Part shown: positions 43,437 through 53,673 of the stretch, in pieces
Numbering within the stretch: position 1 is the first letter of the stretch
Layout: each line of letters starts with the position of its first letter
From: Rhizobium mongolense USDA 1844
Lineage (GTDB): Bacteria; Pseudomonadota; Alphaproteobacteria; Rhizobiales; Rhizobiaceae
Direction: 5' to 3'
Assembly (NCBI RefSeq): GCF_000419765.1
Contig: NZ_ATTQ01000003.1
Location: forward strand, 186,001 to 250,000
Length of the DNA: 64,000 nt
Program-made: the position numbers and the translations under genes
The notes under the pieces: model-generated
What the model was told of the DNA's origin: nothing
Databases searched by the model: none
What the model saw: the letters and a program-made list of their open reading frames with translations, nothing else

Positions 43437-43704
43437 AAATCGGGTATCCAGTCAAGCCAATTCTCGGCATCGCTCGTCTGCTGGATTAGCGCAAAATCCG
43501 GACTTAAACATTAAACATCGGTATAATAAGATATATTGCCGTTTCTCGTTCCGCCTTGCAGAGGGTGAGAAATTGCGCTAGATCTTTCAAGCGGCGACAA
43601 TTGGCCGAACCAGATTATCGAAATGGCGGGGGACTGGCCGACGAGAAGGTGACCGTTTGCCGCCCTCGGCGGTCGAGCGAGCCGCAACAGCCCGGGAGGA
43701 CCTC

Positions 43705-44592
43705 ATGCATCTTTCAACACACAACTGGATGCGGGCGGAACCGCTCGCCGTCACGCTGAAGCGCATCAAGAAATACGGCTACGAGAGCATCGAGATATCG
43801 GGCGAGCCGACACAGTACGATGTGAAGGAAACGCGCGCGTTGCTGAAGGAACACGGCATCCGCTGCTGGGGCGCCGTCACCCTGACGCTAGGCGAGCGCA
43901 ACCTTGCCGCCAAGGACGAGGGCCAGCGCGCCAAGTCGGTGGATTACGTCAAGAGCGTCATCACCATGGTCAGCGAACTCGAGGGCGAGATCGTCACGCT
44001 TGTGCCGGCGACCGTCGGCAAGGTAGTGCCGGACGCGACCGAAGACGAGGAGTGGACGTGGGTGGTCGACGCCACCCGCGAGTGCTTCACCCACGCGCAG
44101 ACGAAGGGCGTGCGGCTGGCGATCGAGCCGCTCAACCGCTTCGAGACCTATCTCTTCAACCGCGCCGCTCAGGCGCTGGCGCTGGCCGATGCGGTGAGCC
44201 CGCAATGCGGCGTCTGCCTCGATACCTTCCATCTCAATATCGAGGAGGAGGACATGTACGACGCGATCCGGCTGGCAGGGAAGCGCCTCTTCGATTTCCA
44301 CGTCGCCGACAACAATCGCTTCGCCGCCGGCCTCGGCCAGCTCGACTGGTCTAAGATCATCGGCACGCTGAAGGAGATCGGTTATGAGGGCGCGGTGACG
44401 AACGAGTTCGTCGCTCCCGTCGATCGCACGCCGGCCGCCAAGTACCCGGACATGGTGGAGCGCAGCCCCGTCGATATCCCGCCGGAGCAATTGAAGTTCA
44501 TCCAGGACCACGGCTCGAGCCTTCTCACCGAGAAGTTCTACGACGATCAGATGCGGATCACGGCCGAGACGATCCTGCCGCTGATCAAATGA
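43705..44592 (+). CDS. Sugar phosphate isomerase/epimerase (ketose 3-epimerase-like TIM barrel)
   Basis: 295 residues from the ATG at 43705, which follows GGGAGGACCTC; a longer frame from 43657 is unlikely. IEPLNRFETYLFNRA (Glu), CLDTFHLNIEEEDMY (Asp), FHVADNNRFAAGLGQLDWSK (His-type strand) and VTNEFVAPVDR (Glu) give the metal site. It is close to, but distinct from, the D-tagatose 3-epimerase-like gene on the opposite strand. It starts a plus-strand operon continuing with an enolase-superfamily gene, a GntR regulator and a hydroxyacid dehydrogenase. Confidence 0.82.
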   Translation: MHLSTHNWMRAEPLAVTLKRIKKYGYESIEISGEPTQYDVKETRALLKEHGIRCWGAVTLTLGERNLAAKDEGQRAKSVDYVKSVITMVSELEGEIVTLVPATVGKVVPDATEDEEWTWVVDATRECFTHAQTKGVRLAIEPLNRFETYLFNRAAQALALADAVSPQCGVCLDTFHLNIEEEDMYDAIRLAGKRLFDFHVADNNRFAAGLGQLDWSKIIGTLKEIGYEGAVTNEFVAPVDRTPAAKYPDMVERSPVDIPPEQLKFIQDHGSSLLTEKFYDDQMRITAETILPLIK

Positions 44593-44651
44593 CGAACGCA
44601 AAGGCATATGCCCTCGCGCCCGCGAGGTCGTGAGGGCGGGGGATCCGACAC

Positions 44652-45818
44652 ATGCGTATCAAAACCGTAGAGGCCTGGTGGGTGAAAATTCCCATCGAGG
44701 CGAGCCGCCAACACCGTAGCGACTTCGGCCGACTGACGTCCTTCGACGCCGCGATCGTGCGTATAGAGACGAATGACGGCATCGTCGGCTGGGGAGAGGG
44801 CAAGAATGCCGCCGGCAGCGCAGGCACCTATGGTACGCTGGTGCATATGCTGAACCACGAGGTGGGGCCGACGCTCATCGGCCGTGACCCTGCCGACATC
44901 TCCGCCATATGGGAGATGCTCTACAACGGCGTACGCCACGAGATGGCGGCGATTTCGGGTCACGCCATGCCGGAGCTCGCGCGGCGCGGTCTATCCGTCG
45001 CGGCGATCAGCGCGGTCGACATGGCGCTGTGGGACATTCTCGGCAAGTCGCTCGGCGTCCCCGTCTGGAAGCTGCTGGGTGGCCGCAAGGCGGACAGATT
45101 GCCTGCCTATGCTTCGGGTGGTTGGGAGAGCGTGGAGAGGATCGGCGAGCAGCTCCAGTCCTATATCGCGGCGGACGGCTTCAAGTCGGTCAAAATGCGC
45201 GTCGGCGCGATGGACCGTGCGCCGCATGTCTCGGCCTCGCGGGTGCGGGCGGCTCGCAAGGCGATCGGCCCCGACATCGACCTGATGGTCGATGCGCACG
45301 GCACCTACACGGTCGCCGAGGCGAAGCGCTTCATCCAGATGGTGGCGGATTGCGACCTCGCCTGGTTCGAGGAACCGGTGATAGCCGACGACAAGCCGGG
45401 CATGGCGGAGGTACGCGCGGCGGGTAATGTACCGATTGCCGCGGGCGAGAGCGAGGCGACCCGTTTTGCCTTCCGCGATCTTGCGGTGCTGCGGGCCGCC
45501 GATATATTTCAGCCCGATCCGGCCTTCTGCGGCGGCATCACGGAGGCGATGCGCATCAGTTCGCTCGCCAGCGCCTTCAACCTTCGTTTCGCACCGCATC
45601 TGTGGGCCGGTGCGCCCTGTTTTTTCTCGGGCCTGCACCTGTGCGCGGCTTCCCCGGCAAGCTTCGTCATCGAGTATTCGCTCGGCGCCAATCCGATGAT
45701 CCATGATCTCGTCGAGGATACTGTGTCGGTGAAGGACGGCATGATAGAGATTCCTGATAGACCCGGCCTGGGCTTCACGATCAATCAGCGGGTCCTGGAG
45801 GCTCACGCGCAAAGATAG
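44652..45818 (+). CDS. Mandelate racemase/muconate lactonizing enzyme family protein (sugar acid dehydratase-like)
   Basis: 388 residues. Enolase-superfamily catalytic pattern: SVKMRVG (Lys-x-Arg, near residue 178), metal ligands in LMVDAHG (Asp), WFEEPV (Glu) and AAGESEAT (Glu), and the general base/acid region FAPHLWAG (His). The N-terminal capping domain begins with RIKTVEAWWVKIPIEASRQH. Such enzymes dehydrate aldonic acids or racemise 2-hydroxyacids. It sits between an epimerase and a GntR gene in one operon. Confidence 0.88.
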   Translation: MRIKTVEAWWVKIPIEASRQHRSDFGRLTSFDAAIVRIETNDGIVGWGEGKNAAGSAGTYGTLVHMLNHEVGPTLIGRDPADISAIWEMLYNGVRHEMAAISGHAMPELARRGLSVAAISAVDMALWDILGKSLGVPVWKLLGGRKADRLPAYASGGWESVERIGEQLQSYIAADGFKSVKMRVGAMDRAPHVSASRVRAARKAIGPDIDLMVDAHGTYTVAEAKRFIQMVADCDLAWFEEPVIADDKPGMAEVRAAGNVPIAAGESEATRFAFRDLAVLRAADIFQPDPAFCGGITEAMRISSLASAFNLRFAPHLWAGAPCFFSGLHLCAASPASFVIEYSLGANPMIHDLVEDTVSVKDGMIEIPDRPGLGFTINQRVLEAHAQR

Positions 45819-45823
45819 TGACG

Positions 45824-46540
45824 ATGAAAGAAAACTCCCTACTCTCCGATCTTGCAGGATATCTTTTCTCGAATTCGAGCGACAACGGCCGCACGCCTTC
45901 AGAGCGGGAGCTTGCAGAGCATTTCGGCGTCAGCCGCGGCCAGATTCGCGAGGCGCTGGCGATCCTGGAGGCTATGCGCATCGTCGAGCGCCGCGCCAAG
46001 TCCGGTATCTACCTGACGACCACAGAGGCGAGCGTCGAGGCCATGGCACTCTTTGCCCGCGCCGGCGTGCCGCTTGATCCGATCCTGATCTACGAGACGG
46101 TGGAGCTTCGCAAGATCCATGAGATCAAGGCCGCCGAACTCGCCTGCCTGCGGGCGACGGAAGAGAATTACCAGCGCCTGCGCGATATCCTCGCCGCGTC
46201 CGAGGCGAAGCTTGCCGCTGGCGAGGGGCTGGCGCGCGAGGACCGGGATTTCCATCTGGAGATCGTCCGCGCGACCAAGAATAGCGTCTTCTATCGCGTG
46301 TGCAGTGTCTACTACGTGATGGGCGAGCAGCGCCTGCCGATCTATTTCGCCGACATCGCCCGCAGCCGGCGCTCGCATGAGGAACATATCCGCATCTACG
46401 AGGCGCTTATTGCTCGCGACGGCAATCTCGCCCAAGCGCTGATGAACGCGCATCTCCAGGGTGCGGAAAGCTACTGGAAGGGTCTCATCGGCGCCAGCGA
46501 CGGTCGCCGGATAGACGTAGCTGACTGGGAGGGCCGATGA
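45824..46540 (+). CDS. GntR-family regulator, FCD (FadR) subfamily
   Basis: 238 residues from the ATG at 45824 (a GTG at 45818 is also possible; neither has a strong ribosome site). N-terminal winged helix TPSERELAEHFGVSRGQIRE and FCD domain with RDFHLEIVRATKN (His), MGEQRLPIYFADIARSRRSH and HEEHIRIYEALIARD (His pair). It lies within the sugar-acid operon. TGGTNNNACCA sites at 43426, 53455 and 53633 are its probable operators, linking this operon, the divergent epimerase and the ABC transporter operon. Confidence 0.85.
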   Translation: MKENSLLSDLAGYLFSNSSDNGRTPSERELAEHFGVSRGQIREALAILEAMRIVERRAKSGIYLTTTEASVEAMALFARAGVPLDPILIYETVELRKIHEIKAAELACLRATEENYQRLRDILAASEAKLAAGEGLAREDRDFHLEIVRATKNSVFYRVCSVYYVMGEQRLPIYFADIARSRRSHEEHIRIYEALIARDGNLAQALMNAHLQGAESYWKGLIGASDGRRIDVADWEGR

Positions 46541-47544
46541 GCTTCATCTTTTCCACGCATCCCCTGCATCCAGCGGCCGAGGCCATGCTCAAGGCTGCGA
46601 GCGATCTGCGCGTCGCGTCCGCCCCCGATCCCGAAACGCTGCTTCGAGAAGGGCGGGGCGCGGGGATCATCGTCGTGCGCGCGCCGATCCCGCCGGCCTT
46701 CTTTCAGGATGCGCCGGCGCTTCGCGCTGCGATCCGCCACGGCGCCGGGCTCGATATGGTGCCGATGGATGCGGCGACCCGTGCCGGCGTGCTCGTCGCC
46801 AACGTGCCGGCCGTCAATGCGCCGACGGTCGCCGAGCACGTCTTCCTCGTGACGATGGCCCTGCTTCGGCGCTTCCGCCTGATGGACCGGGAACTGCGGC
46901 AGAAGGGCTGGGCGGCGGGACGCAGCCAGTCGGATGGGGCTGTGGACCTCGGCGGCCGCACCATAGGCATCGTCGGCATGGGCAATGTCGGCAAGGCGAT
47001 CTTCCGGGTCGCGAAGTTCGGTTTCGGCGTGGAGGTGGTCGCCACGAGCCGGTCGCCTGAAAGCGTGCCACATGGTGCGCGCTACCTGCCGGTCGACGAC
47101 CTCGTCGCGACAGCCGACGTCGTCGTGCTCTGCTGTCCCCTGACGCCGGAGACGACCGGCCTGCTCAATGCCGAGCGCATCGGCCGCATGAAGCCCGATG
47201 CCATTCTGGTCAACGTCTCGCGCGGCCCGGTGATCGATGATGCGGCGCTGATCCAGGCGCTGCACGATGGCCGCATCGGCGGAGCCGCGCTCGACGTCTT
47301 CGCAACGCAGCCGCTCCCGCTCGACCATCCCTATTTCGGCTTCGACAATGTCATCGTCACTCCCCATCTTGCCGGTCTAACGCAAGAGAGCATGATGCGT
47401 ATGGGAATGGGCGCGGCCAGCGAAGCCATGCGCATCATGAACGGCGAACTGCCAGTCAATCTGCGCAATCCCGAGGTGGTCGAACACTATCGCCGGCGCT
47501 TTCCGGATAGCTCCGAGCCCCTCCGCGATAATCCGAAACGCTAG
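46537..47544 (+). CDS. D-2-hydroxyacid dehydrogenase (phosphoglycerate/hydroxypyruvate reductase type)
   Basis: 335 residues, start overlapping the regulator stop (ATGA). Rossmann motif TIGIVGMGNVGKAIFRVAK near residue 145, the conserved NVSRGPVIDDAAL (catalytic Arg region), and VIVTPHLAGLTQES with the catalytic His. N-terminal substrate domain RHGAGLDMVPMDAATRAGV. It oxidises or reduces a 2-hydroxyacid, suitable after a sugar-acid dehydratase. Last gene of the operon. Confidence 0.9.
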   Translation: MSFIFSTHPLHPAAEAMLKAASDLRVASAPDPETLLREGRGAGIIVVRAPIPPAFFQDAPALRAAIRHGAGLDMVPMDAATRAGVLVANVPAVNAPTVAEHVFLVTMALLRRFRLMDRELRQKGWAAGRSQSDGAVDLGGRTIGIVGMGNVGKAIFRVAKFGFGVEVVATSRSPESVPHGARYLPVDDLVATADVVVLCCPLTPETTGLLNAERIGRMKPDAILVNVSRGPVIDDAALIQALHDGRIGGAALDVFATQPLPLDHPYFGFDNVIVTPHLAGLTQESMMRMGMGAASEAMRIMNGELPVNLRNPEVVEHYRRRFPDSSEPLRDNPKR

Positions 47545-47545
47545 C

Positions 47546-47569
47546 GGCCCCCGCGGTGTCACGCGGGCC
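47546..47569. terminator. Hairpin between convergent operons
   Basis: GGCCC-CCGCG at 47546-47555 pairs with CGCGGGCC at 47562-47569 with bulged C residues, loop of six bases. No strong T tract; it may serve both the dehydrogenase gene and the opposing ATPase gene. Confidence 0.4.
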
Positions 47570-47594
47570 GTTGGCATCTTTCGGATCTATCAGG

Positions 47595-48673
47595 TCAGCT
47601 CGCGTACTGCAGGCTCACACCGCTGTTGCCGTCGAAAAGCACGACCTTTTCAGGATTCCAAGAGAAGCGCACGGACTCGTCGATCTCCAGCTCGGTGCGG
47701 GCCGGCACGGTTGCCTGCAACAGCTCCCCGTTGCCGGTTCGCAGCGTCACGATCTTTTCGACGCCATGGTTCTCCACGTCGTGCACCCGTGCTTCCCCCG
47801 GCGCACCGCTGTCGAGGAAGAGGTCCTCGGGGCGGATGCCGAAGGTGAGCGGGCGACCGTCCGTCGCAATCCCGTGCCCGTTGCCGAGCGGCAGCCGGTA
47901 GCCCTCGGTGGCCACGGCCTCGCCGCCTTCAAGCCTGCCATCGATCAGGTTCATCGGCGGCGAGCCGACCGCGCGGGCAACGAAGGTGTTGACCGGCTTG
48001 TTGTAGATTTCATGTGGCGTGCCCGTCTGCACGAGATGGCCGTTGTTCAGCACGCCGATCTTGTCGCCCATCGACATGGCCTCGATCTGGTCGTGTGTGA
48101 CGAACAGGAAAGTCGCGCCCAGGTTCATCTGCAGGTTTTTCAGCTCGGTGCGCAGCGCCTCGCGCAGTTTCGCGTCGAGCGCCGACAGCGGCTCGTCCAT
48201 CAGGAAGACGCGCGGCTTGCGTACTATGGCTCGGCCGATCGAGACGCGCTGCATCTCGCCGCCCGACAGCCGGTCCGTCTTGCGGTCGAGCAGGTGCTCG
48301 ATGCGCAGGGTTTTCGCGACCCGGTCGACGCGTTCCTTGATCTCTGCAGGTTCGACGCGGCGGATGCGAGGTTTCAGTGGAAATTCCAGGTTCTCCCGCA
48401 CCGTATAACGCGGATAGAGCGAATATTGCTGGAGCACCAGGGCCACGTCGCGCTCGGCGGCACCCCAGTCGGCGACGTCCTGCCCGTCGATGAGGATCTG
48501 CCCTGCCGTCGGCTTTTCCAGAGCGGCGATCAGGCGCAGCGTCGTCGTCTTGCCGGCACCGGTCTGGCCGAGCAGCACGAAGAACTCGCCGTCAGCGATC
48601 TCGATGTTCAGGTCTTTCAGCGCCACGTGGTTGCCGAAGGTCTTGGTGATACCCTTGAGTTCGATATGCGCCA

Positions 48674-48674
<1 letters not shown>
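47595..48674 (-). CDS. ABC transporter ATP-binding protein 2 (GlpT/MalK-like)
   Basis: 359 residues; start overlaps the previous stop by one base. Walker A GQTGAGKTT (less common than GPSGCGKST), Q-loop LVLQQYSLYPRYTV, signature LSGGEMQRVSIGRAIVR, Walker B VFLMDEPLSALDA and a C-terminal TOBE domain. It is the second of two non-identical ATPases, an arrangement seen in the rhizobial glycerol (GlpSTPQV) system. The pair likely forms a heterodimer on the two permeases. Last gene of the operon. Confidence 0.9.
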
Positions 48675-49779
<1,105 letters not shown>

Positions 49780-49783
<4 letters not shown>

Positions 49784-49983
49784 GAATGGCCGCCTTCGTC
49801 TCGTTGCTCGTCCCGCGGGATTTTGGTCGTCACCATGAAGGCGATCAGCCCGACGAGTGTCATCGTCAAGCCGTAACGGTGGAGAAACAGGTTCCAGGGC
49901 TGGCAGAGCGCGATGATGCCGAAGATCATCAGGTACTGCGAACCGGGTTCGAGATATTTCTGGCTCAGGGTGCGCAAGGTCAT
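49780..49983 (-). CDS. Small two-span membrane protein of the ABC operon
   Basis: 67 residues, overlapping the permease stop (ATGA, 49980-49983) and the ATPase start (ATGA, 49780-49783), so it is translationally coupled on both sides. Two hydrophobic spans (around residues 18-33 and 39-53, YLMIFGIIALCQPWNLF and LTMTLVGLIAFMV) and a charged C-terminus. Rhizobial glycerol-type transporters have a comparable small DUF2160-like membrane subunit between permease and binding protein genes. Position here differs, but the role may be analogous. Function unknown. Confidence 0.65.
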
Positions 49984-50939
49984 TTGCGGATCGCTCCGAA
50001 GCTCATGCCGCGCAGGAGATGGTTCCTGAGCAGGAAGGTGAAGATGGCGACCGGCAGCAGGAACAGGAATGTGCCGGCCGCAATCACCGTCCAGTCCGGC
50101 AGGCCCGAGCCGACCTGGCTGGGGATGAAGGGCGGTGCGGTCTGCGCGCGCCGGTTCGTCATGATCAGCGCGAATGCATATTCGTTCCAGGCCGTGATGA
50201 AGCAGAAGACAGCGGTGGCGGCGATGCCTGTCGCGGCTTCCGGGATCACGATCTTGAAGAAGGCCTGCATGCGGGTGTAGCCGTCGACGAGTGCCGCCTC
50301 CTCATATTCCTTCGGGATCTCGTCGATGAAGCCCTTCATGAGCCAGACCGAGAAGGAGAGGTTGAAGGCAGTGTAGAGTATGATGAGGCCCCAGTGCGTG
50401 TCGTTGAGGCCGACGACGCGGTACATGAGGAACATCGGGATGGCGACGACGACGGGCGGCAGCATGCGGGTCGACAGGATGAAGAAGAGAAGGTCTGCTT
50501 CTCCCTTTACCTTGAAGCGCGAGAAGCCGTAGGCCGTGAAGGTCCCCATGCCGACGGCCAGCACCGTGGACGTGATGGCAACGATCAGCGAGTTCATGAA
50601 GCGGTTCGGATAGCCGGACGGCTGGATTTCGCCGCGGCCGGAGCGGACGATCTTCTCGCCCCCGTCGAACACCATGCGCTCCCACCAGGGGGCGGCGGCA
50701 TATTCTTCAGGAGTCGGCGCTCCGCGCAGTTGTGAGCGCTTGGTGAAGAGTTTCACGAAGGGCGAGATTTCCGGCTCGAAGAGCACGGTCGGCGGAATGG
50801 TTGTGGCGAGGTTGCGCGGCTTGAAGGCCGTCGAGGTGATCCAGTAGATCGGCGCCAGGAAGATCAGCGTGATGACCAGCACGGCGGCGATCGCCACCCG
50901 GTTGAGCGCGCGTTCGGAGCGGGTTTGGACGGCAGCCAT
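49980..50939 (-). CDS. Sugar/polyol ABC transporter permease 2 (MalG-like)
   Basis: 319 residues. Six spans; the EAA loop EEAALVDGYTRMQAFFKIVIP near residue 220 is intact, and the extended periplasmic segment (residues 40-105, with PEEYAAAPWWERMVFDGGEK) between spans 1 and 2 is larger than in MalG. Only one base separates it from the upstream permease. Forms the membrane pair with the gene at 50941. Confidence 0.9.
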   Translation of the reverse strand: MAAVQTRSERALNRVAIAAVLVITLIFLAPIYWITSTAFKPRNLATTIPPTVLFEPEISPFVKLFTKRSQLRGAPTPEEYAAAPWWERMVFDGGEKIVRSGRGEIQPSGYPNRFMNSLIVAITSTVLAVGMGTFTAYGFSRFKVKGEADLLFFILSTRMLPPVVVAIPMFLMYRVVGLNDTHWGLIILYTAFNLSFSVWLMKGFIDEIPKEYEEAALVDGYTRMQAFFKIVIPEAATGIAATAVFCFITAWNEYAFALIMTNRRAQTAPPFIPSQVGSGLPDWTVIAAGTFLFLLPVAIFTFLLRNHLLRGMSFGAIRK

Positions 50940-50940
50940 C

Positions 50941-51846
50941 TCAGCGCTCCTTCACCTTGTTGAGATACTTGACGTAGATGTTGGTGATGGCGAGCACCAT
51001 GATGAGCACGATGTAGGCGAGCGCGCAGGAGCGCCCTGTCTGCCATTCCTGAAAGGCCATCTTGTAGAGCCGGATCGAGATCACCTCGGTCGTCGGTTGG
51101 CTCGTCAGGATATAGGCGAGGTCGAAGGTCTTGAAGGCTTCCATGGTACGGAAGATGATCGCGATCATCAGGATCGGCGCCACCAGTGGCAGCGTGATGC
51201 GGAAGAAGGTGTAGAACGGGCCTGCCCGGTCGATAGCCGCCGCCTCGTAGAGATGCTTCGGCACGGCAGAAAGGCCGGCGAGCGACAGCAGCATCACGAA
51301 GGGCGACCACATCCAGATGTCGGTGATCGCCACGGCGTAGAGCGCCATGTCGGGGTTCGACAGCCATTCAAAGGAGCCGAGGCCGAGCGCGTAGTTGATG
51401 ATGCCGAAGGACGGATCGTAGAGCAGCTTCCAGAAGAGGCCGACCACTGCCATCGACAGCATCATCGGCAGCAGGAGCAGCGTGGTGAGCAGACCCTTCA
51501 GCGGAATGTCGCGGTTGAGCAGCATTGCGGTGCCGAAGCCGACGATCACCTGCCCCGTCACAGAGACGATCACATACTTTGCGGTGATGGCAAAATTCGA
51601 CCAGATGAAGGTATCGTTGAGCAGCTCGCGATAATTCTGCAGGCCGACGAAATTGGCCCGCGCGTTTGACGAGGCGCGGAAGTCGGTAAAGGAATAGCCG
51701 AGCGAATAGATCAGCGGAAAGATGTTGAAGACGATCAGAAAGAGGATCGTCGGGATGATGAACAGGTTGCGGATACTGATATCGCTCATGCCGCGCGAGG
51801 CGGCACGCGATTTCGCGTCCAGGGATGTCATGACGACGGTTGCCAA
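50941..51846 (-). CDS. Sugar/polyol ABC transporter permease 1 (MalF-like), TTG start
   Basis: 301 residues from a TTG at 51846: the coding strand has GAGGAGGAGCACA directly before it, six bases spacing from AGGAGG, whereas the ATG at 51831 is over 20 bases from that site. Six spans; EAA loop LYEAAAIDRAGPFYTFFRIT near residue 200. The leader segment between the binding-protein gene and this start carries a terminator-like hairpin. An ATG start at 51831 cannot be excluded. Confidence 0.88.
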   Translation of the reverse strand: MATVVMTSLDAKSRAASRGMSDISIRNLFIIPTILFLIVFNIFPLIYSLGYSFTDFRASSNARANFVGLQNYRELLNDTFIWSNFAITAKYVIVSVTGQVIVGFGTAMLLNRDIPLKGLLTTLLLLPMMLSMAVVGLFWKLLYDPSFGIINYALGLGSFEWLSNPDMALYAVAITDIWMWSPFVMLLSLAGLSAVPKHLYEAAAIDRAGPFYTFFRITLPLVAPILMIAIIFRTMEAFKTFDLAYILTSQPTTEVISIRLYKMAFQEWQTGRSCALAYIVLIMVLAITNIYVKYLNKVKER

Positions 51847-51951
51847 TGTGCTCCTCCTCAAAGAGCCGAGCGCTGGACGCAGTGATGGCATCCGGTTGCG
51901 CATTACCCGAGCATGAACAAGTGCCATGCGTCGTTTGGTTCTCGGGTGCAG

Positions 51952-51982
51952 AAAAACGGGAGGGAGCTACGCACCCTCCCGT
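51952..51982 (-). terminator. Partial terminator between binding-protein and permease genes
   Basis: On the coding (minus) strand ACGGGAGGG pairs perfectly with CCCTCCCGT (arms 51982-51974 and 51964-51956) and is followed by TTTTT (51956-51952). This is a proper intrinsic terminator, so most transcripts may end after the binding-protein gene and only a fraction continue to the permeases. Confidence 0.75.
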
Positions 51983-51995
51983 GCTGCATCAAGGC

Positions 51996-53303
51996 CTAGT
52001 GACGGCCATACTTCTTGAAGGTCGTGTTCCAGTCCTTGGCAAGCGCGTCGAGCGCTTCCTTCGCCGTGCCCTCGCCGGCGGTGACGAAGGGATAGATGCG
52101 CTGGTTCATCTGGATCAGCAGTTCGGCATATTCAGGCGTCGCCCAGAAGTCCTTCACCTTGAACATGGTCTCGTAGAAGGCCTTGTTATAGGGAGTCGCA
52201 TTCTGGAATTCCGGCGATTCAAGCACTTTGGCGCTTGCCGTGTAGCCGCCCAGTTCGGCCCAGCGCTTCTGGGTCTCGTCCTTGATGAACCATTCCAGGA
52301 ATTTCATCGCCTCTTCCTGGTTCTGCGAGTATGAAACGACCGAGATACCCTGGCCGCCGAGCGCTGCGAACTGTTCGCCGCCCGGACCTGCCGGGTTGGC
52401 GAAGAAGCCGGTGACCTTGGCGTTCGGATTGGACGCCTCGTTGACCAGCGCCGGGAAGAAGGCGAAGTAGTTCATGCTTATCGCCGCCAGATTCTCGGTG
52501 ATCGCCTGGTTGTTCTCGACGAAAAAGGTCTTGGCCCAGCCGGGAGGCGTGAAGCCGTAGAGCTCGCGATACATTTCGAGCGCCTTGACGTTCTTCTCCG
52601 AATTGATGATGCCGTCGACCTTGTAGTTCTGATAATCGCCGAGCTCGCCGCCATAGGAGAAGATCGCGTTTTCGACGCCCATCACGAGGCCGTCATAGGA
52701 GTTGTCGGTGTAGATCGCGATGCCGTAGCGCTTTTCGTTCGGACGATGGAAGAATTCGGCGATGTCACGCATCTCGGCCCAAGTCTTGGGCGGGGCGAGG
52801 TCGTAGCCATATTTGGCCTTGAAGGCCTCCATCTCCTTGGGGTCCTCGAACCAGTCCTTGCGGTAGGACCAGCCGACGGCGTCGCCTTCAGCCGGGATCG
52901 ACCAGTACTTTCCGGAGTTCGAGGGATATTCGGCGTAGTATTTCACCGTTGCCGGCGCCATGACTTCTTTGAGCTTGTGCTTGTTGAAGAAGTCGGTGAG
53001 ATCGACATAGTGCCCGGCTTCGGACGCAGCGCCGATCCACTGGCTGTCGCCGACGACCATGTCGTAGGCCGAGCCTTTGGCGTTGAACTCGGTGAAGGCC
53101 TTGGTCTGGAAGTCGGCCCACGGCGTGGTCTCGACAGTGACCTTCACGCCGGTTTCAGCCTCGTATTCGTTCACGAGCTCCTGAAGGTAGTTCGCCGGGT
53201 CCCACTCGGCCCAGAAGATCGTCAGTTCCTGGGCTTGTGCGGACGTTCCGCAGGCCCACATCAAGCCGACACCGGCCAAGAGACCGGTCATAGTCTTGCG
53301 CAT
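51996..53303 (-). CDS. Periplasmic sugar/polyol-binding protein (SBP_bac_1 type)
   Basis: 435 residues from the ATG at 53303, with GGGAGGAAACGTT upstream. Signal peptide ends near SAQAQELT. The body has EAETGVKVTVETTPWADFQTK and the YSQNQEEAMKFLEWFIKD motif of family 1 binding proteins. First gene of the operon to 47595. Its promoter region (53304-53673) has two TGGTNNNACCA palindromes. Ligand unknown; polyol, aldonate or disaccharide are candidates given the neighbouring sugar-acid enzymes. Confidence 0.9.
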   Translation of the reverse strand: MRKTMTGLLAGVGLMWACGTSAQAQELTIFWAEWDPANYLQELVNEYEAETGVKVTVETTPWADFQTKAFTEFNAKGSAYDMVVGDSQWIGAASEAGHYVDLTDFFNKHKLKEVMAPATVKYYAEYPSNSGKYWSIPAEGDAVGWSYRKDWFEDPKEMEAFKAKYGYDLAPPKTWAEMRDIAEFFHRPNEKRYGIAIYTDNSYDGLVMGVENAIFSYGGELGDYQNYKVDGIINSEKNVKALEMYRELYGFTPPGWAKTFFVENNQAITENLAAISMNYFAFFPALVNEASNPNAKVTGFFANPAGPGGEQFAALGGQGISVVSYSQNQEEAMKFLEWFIKDETQKRWAELGGYTASAKVLESPEFQNATPYNKAFYETMFKVKDFWATPEYAELLIQMNQRIYPFVTAGEGTAKEALDALAKDWNTTFKKYGRH

Positions 53304-53454
53304 AACGTTTCCTCCCATTTATGCACGCTTACCGCTTCGTTGCAGGCCTTCCGATCCGACTTTCCGATCCTCATGGGTGGTTGTTCGCTCTGGTGGGGCC
53401 TCCCCGACCCTTGGCCCGTTTCAGATCTCTAGCCTGAATGCTGGTTCCTTCATC

Positions 53455-53465
53455 TGGTAGTACCA
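53455..53465. promoter_or_regulatory. FadR/GntR-type operator TGGTAGTACCA
   Basis: Exact TGGTNNNACCA palindrome, 152 bases before the binding-protein start. Its flanks (ATCTGGT, then TACCAAA) equal those of the 43426 site, so both are probably bound by the GntR protein encoded at 45824. Confidence 0.55.
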
Positions 53466-53628
53466 AACATAATTGCCGTCAAGAGCAACTTTCGGCGGAG
53501 CTTCCGCCCGCGACTCGCCTTCAAAGTGTCTAGATCTCACCGATAATCTCGCATTTTTGGATGTCGTCTTGTCGGGCAGTCTGATTGATCGTGGCCGATC
53601 CGGACAAAAAACACAAAAGATATTCATT

Positions 53629-53647
53629 AAACTGGTCGAACCAGTTT
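53629..53647. promoter_or_regulatory. Extended palindrome AAACTGGTCGAACCAGTTT
   Basis: Perfect 8-bp arms around CGA, containing a third TGGTNNNACCA at 53633-53643. It lies 26 bases beyond the TetR stop and 326 bases before the binding-protein start. It could be the strongest GntR site, or a second regulator's operator. Confidence 0.55.
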
Positions 53648-53673
53648 CATTCCAGGTCGAAGGGTTGTCAATG

